From contig JAQSWS010000059.1 in NCBI GenBank assembly GCA_029266495.1, forward strand, positions 1-33,002: a stretch of 33,002 bases of DNA, read 5' to 3'. Made by a program: the position numbers and the translations under genes. The notes below the pieces were generated by a model, which saw nothing but the letters and a program-made list of their open reading frames with translations, searched no databases and was not told where the DNA came from. Below, piece by piece: positions 32,534 to 33,002 of this stretch. Positions within the stretch are counted from its first letter, which is position 1, and each line of letters begins with the position of its first letter. Source of the stretch: Rariglobus sp. (GTDB taxonomy: Bacteria > Verrucomicrobiota > Verrucomicrobiia > Opitutales > Opitutaceae).

Positions 32534-33002
32534 ATTTCGGACGGAGTTAGCCAGCGGAAGGAGACGATCTTGAGGCGGCGACCGAAGGTGATGTTGGCGC
32601 CGCTGGCGGTGTCGGCCGGTTGGTTGATGGACGGCGCCACGTAGTCGGGCAGGCGTTGAACCACGGCTTCGCACCAGGCACGGCCCTCAATTTCCTGGGT
32701 GACGGGGTTGATGGTTTCGCCGTAGGTGCGGATCACAAACGTGTCGGAGCGAGCGGTGAGTTGGGGGCCGAGCGATGAAACGACATCGGCTTGGGTGAGA
32801 TATTTGGGGGAGAAGCTGTAGTTGAATCGAAAGGAGTCACGGTTCGTGCCGACTTCACTGGTGGGTCCTCCGATGTAGTGTTCGGAGTCCCAGGATGCAT
32901 AGAGCAAAGACGAAGTGACCATCGTGGCTCCCGCGGCCGAGTTCCATGCGGTGAAGGGATTCGCCTGGGCTGCGGCGGGCTCCATGGTATCGATCGCATT
33001 TT
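32530..33002 (-). CDS. Verru_Chthon cassette protein A, C-terminal part (5' end outside window)
   Basis: The minus-strand frame is open to the right edge, reading NAIDTMEP at the boundary, so the visible 157 codons are the C-terminus. The segment DVVSSLGPQLTARSDTFVIR, then TYGE, then EIEGRAWCEAVVQRLPDYV, is what I recognise from Verru_Chthon cassette protein A, a large verrucomicrobial protein that comes last in a cassette of prepilin-like proteins. The rest of that cassette (B, C and D) should lie to the right of the window. Function is undetermined. It is thought to involve secretion or surface assembly. Here it heads an operon of polysaccharide-acting enzymes. Confidence 0.75.
   Translation of the reverse strand, partial: NAIDTMEPAAAQANPFTAWNSAAGATMVTSSLLYASWDSEHYIGGPTSEVGTNRDSFRFNYSFSPKYLTQADVVSSLGPQLTARSDTFVIRTYGETINPVTQEIEGRAWCEAVVQRLPDYVAPSINQPADTASGANITFGRRLKIVSFRWLTPSEI

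Noticed and set aside
1-33002. CRISPR array, tRNA, rRNA or complete insertion sequence
   Set aside because: No regularly spaced repeats, cloverleaf-like segments, rRNA stretches or transposase domains were seen on reading both strands. A dedicated tRNAscan or CRISPR search was not possible.

Overview
The window looks like a chromosomal segment of a Verrucomicrobiota bacterium, probably Opitutaceae-like. The evidence is a very GC-rich coding style on the right, a partial Verru_Chthon cassette protein A at the right edge (a family named for Verrucomicrobia), a prepilin-type protein beside sugar genes, and a dense set of glycoside hydrolases, SGNH esterases and Gfo/Idh oxidoreductases. No rRNA, tRNA, CRISPR array or complete insertion sequence was seen.

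Left part (1-about 5957): visibly lower GC and loosely packed. It holds a large minus-strand gene running off the left edge with a PD-(D/E)XK nuclease-like motif, two possible tiny ORFs, a small secreted protein divergent from an XRE-type regulator, a winged-helix replication-initiator-like protein with a terminator-like hairpin inside its linker, a 69-residue ORF, and a lipoprotein gene that breaks off next to the next gene. This looks like an accessory or horizontally acquired segment ending in a breakpoint near 5957.

Middle part (5968-14077): a GH4 alpha-glycosidase gene divergent from an AraC regulator across a compact shared promoter, then a decay zone with two broken genes (a coiled-coil protein with two frameshifts and a GH130 glycosidase with an internal deletion), a prepilin-like gene, and a plus-strand pair of translationally coupled SGNH esterases.

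Right part (14070-33002): two long minus-strand operons. The upstream one runs Verru_Chthon A - secreted protein - SGNH esterase - 1402-residue heparinase/lyase-like protein - CE1-like esterase - beta-helix pectate-lyase-like protein, and ends in two REP-plus-terminator modules. The next one runs GPH sugar transporter - GH29 fucosidase - GH36 alpha-galactosidase - Gfo/Idh oxidoreductase - Gfo/Idh oxidoreductase, with overlapping or closely spaced genes. Together they suggest this scheme: secreted esterases and a lyase trim an acylated plant- or algal-type polysaccharide, the transporter imports oligosaccharides, and cytoplasmic fucosidase, galactosidase, the GH4 enzyme and the oxidoreductases finish the job. 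The exact polysaccharide cannot be read from sequence. No sulfatase was recognised, which argues mildly against a sulfated glycan.
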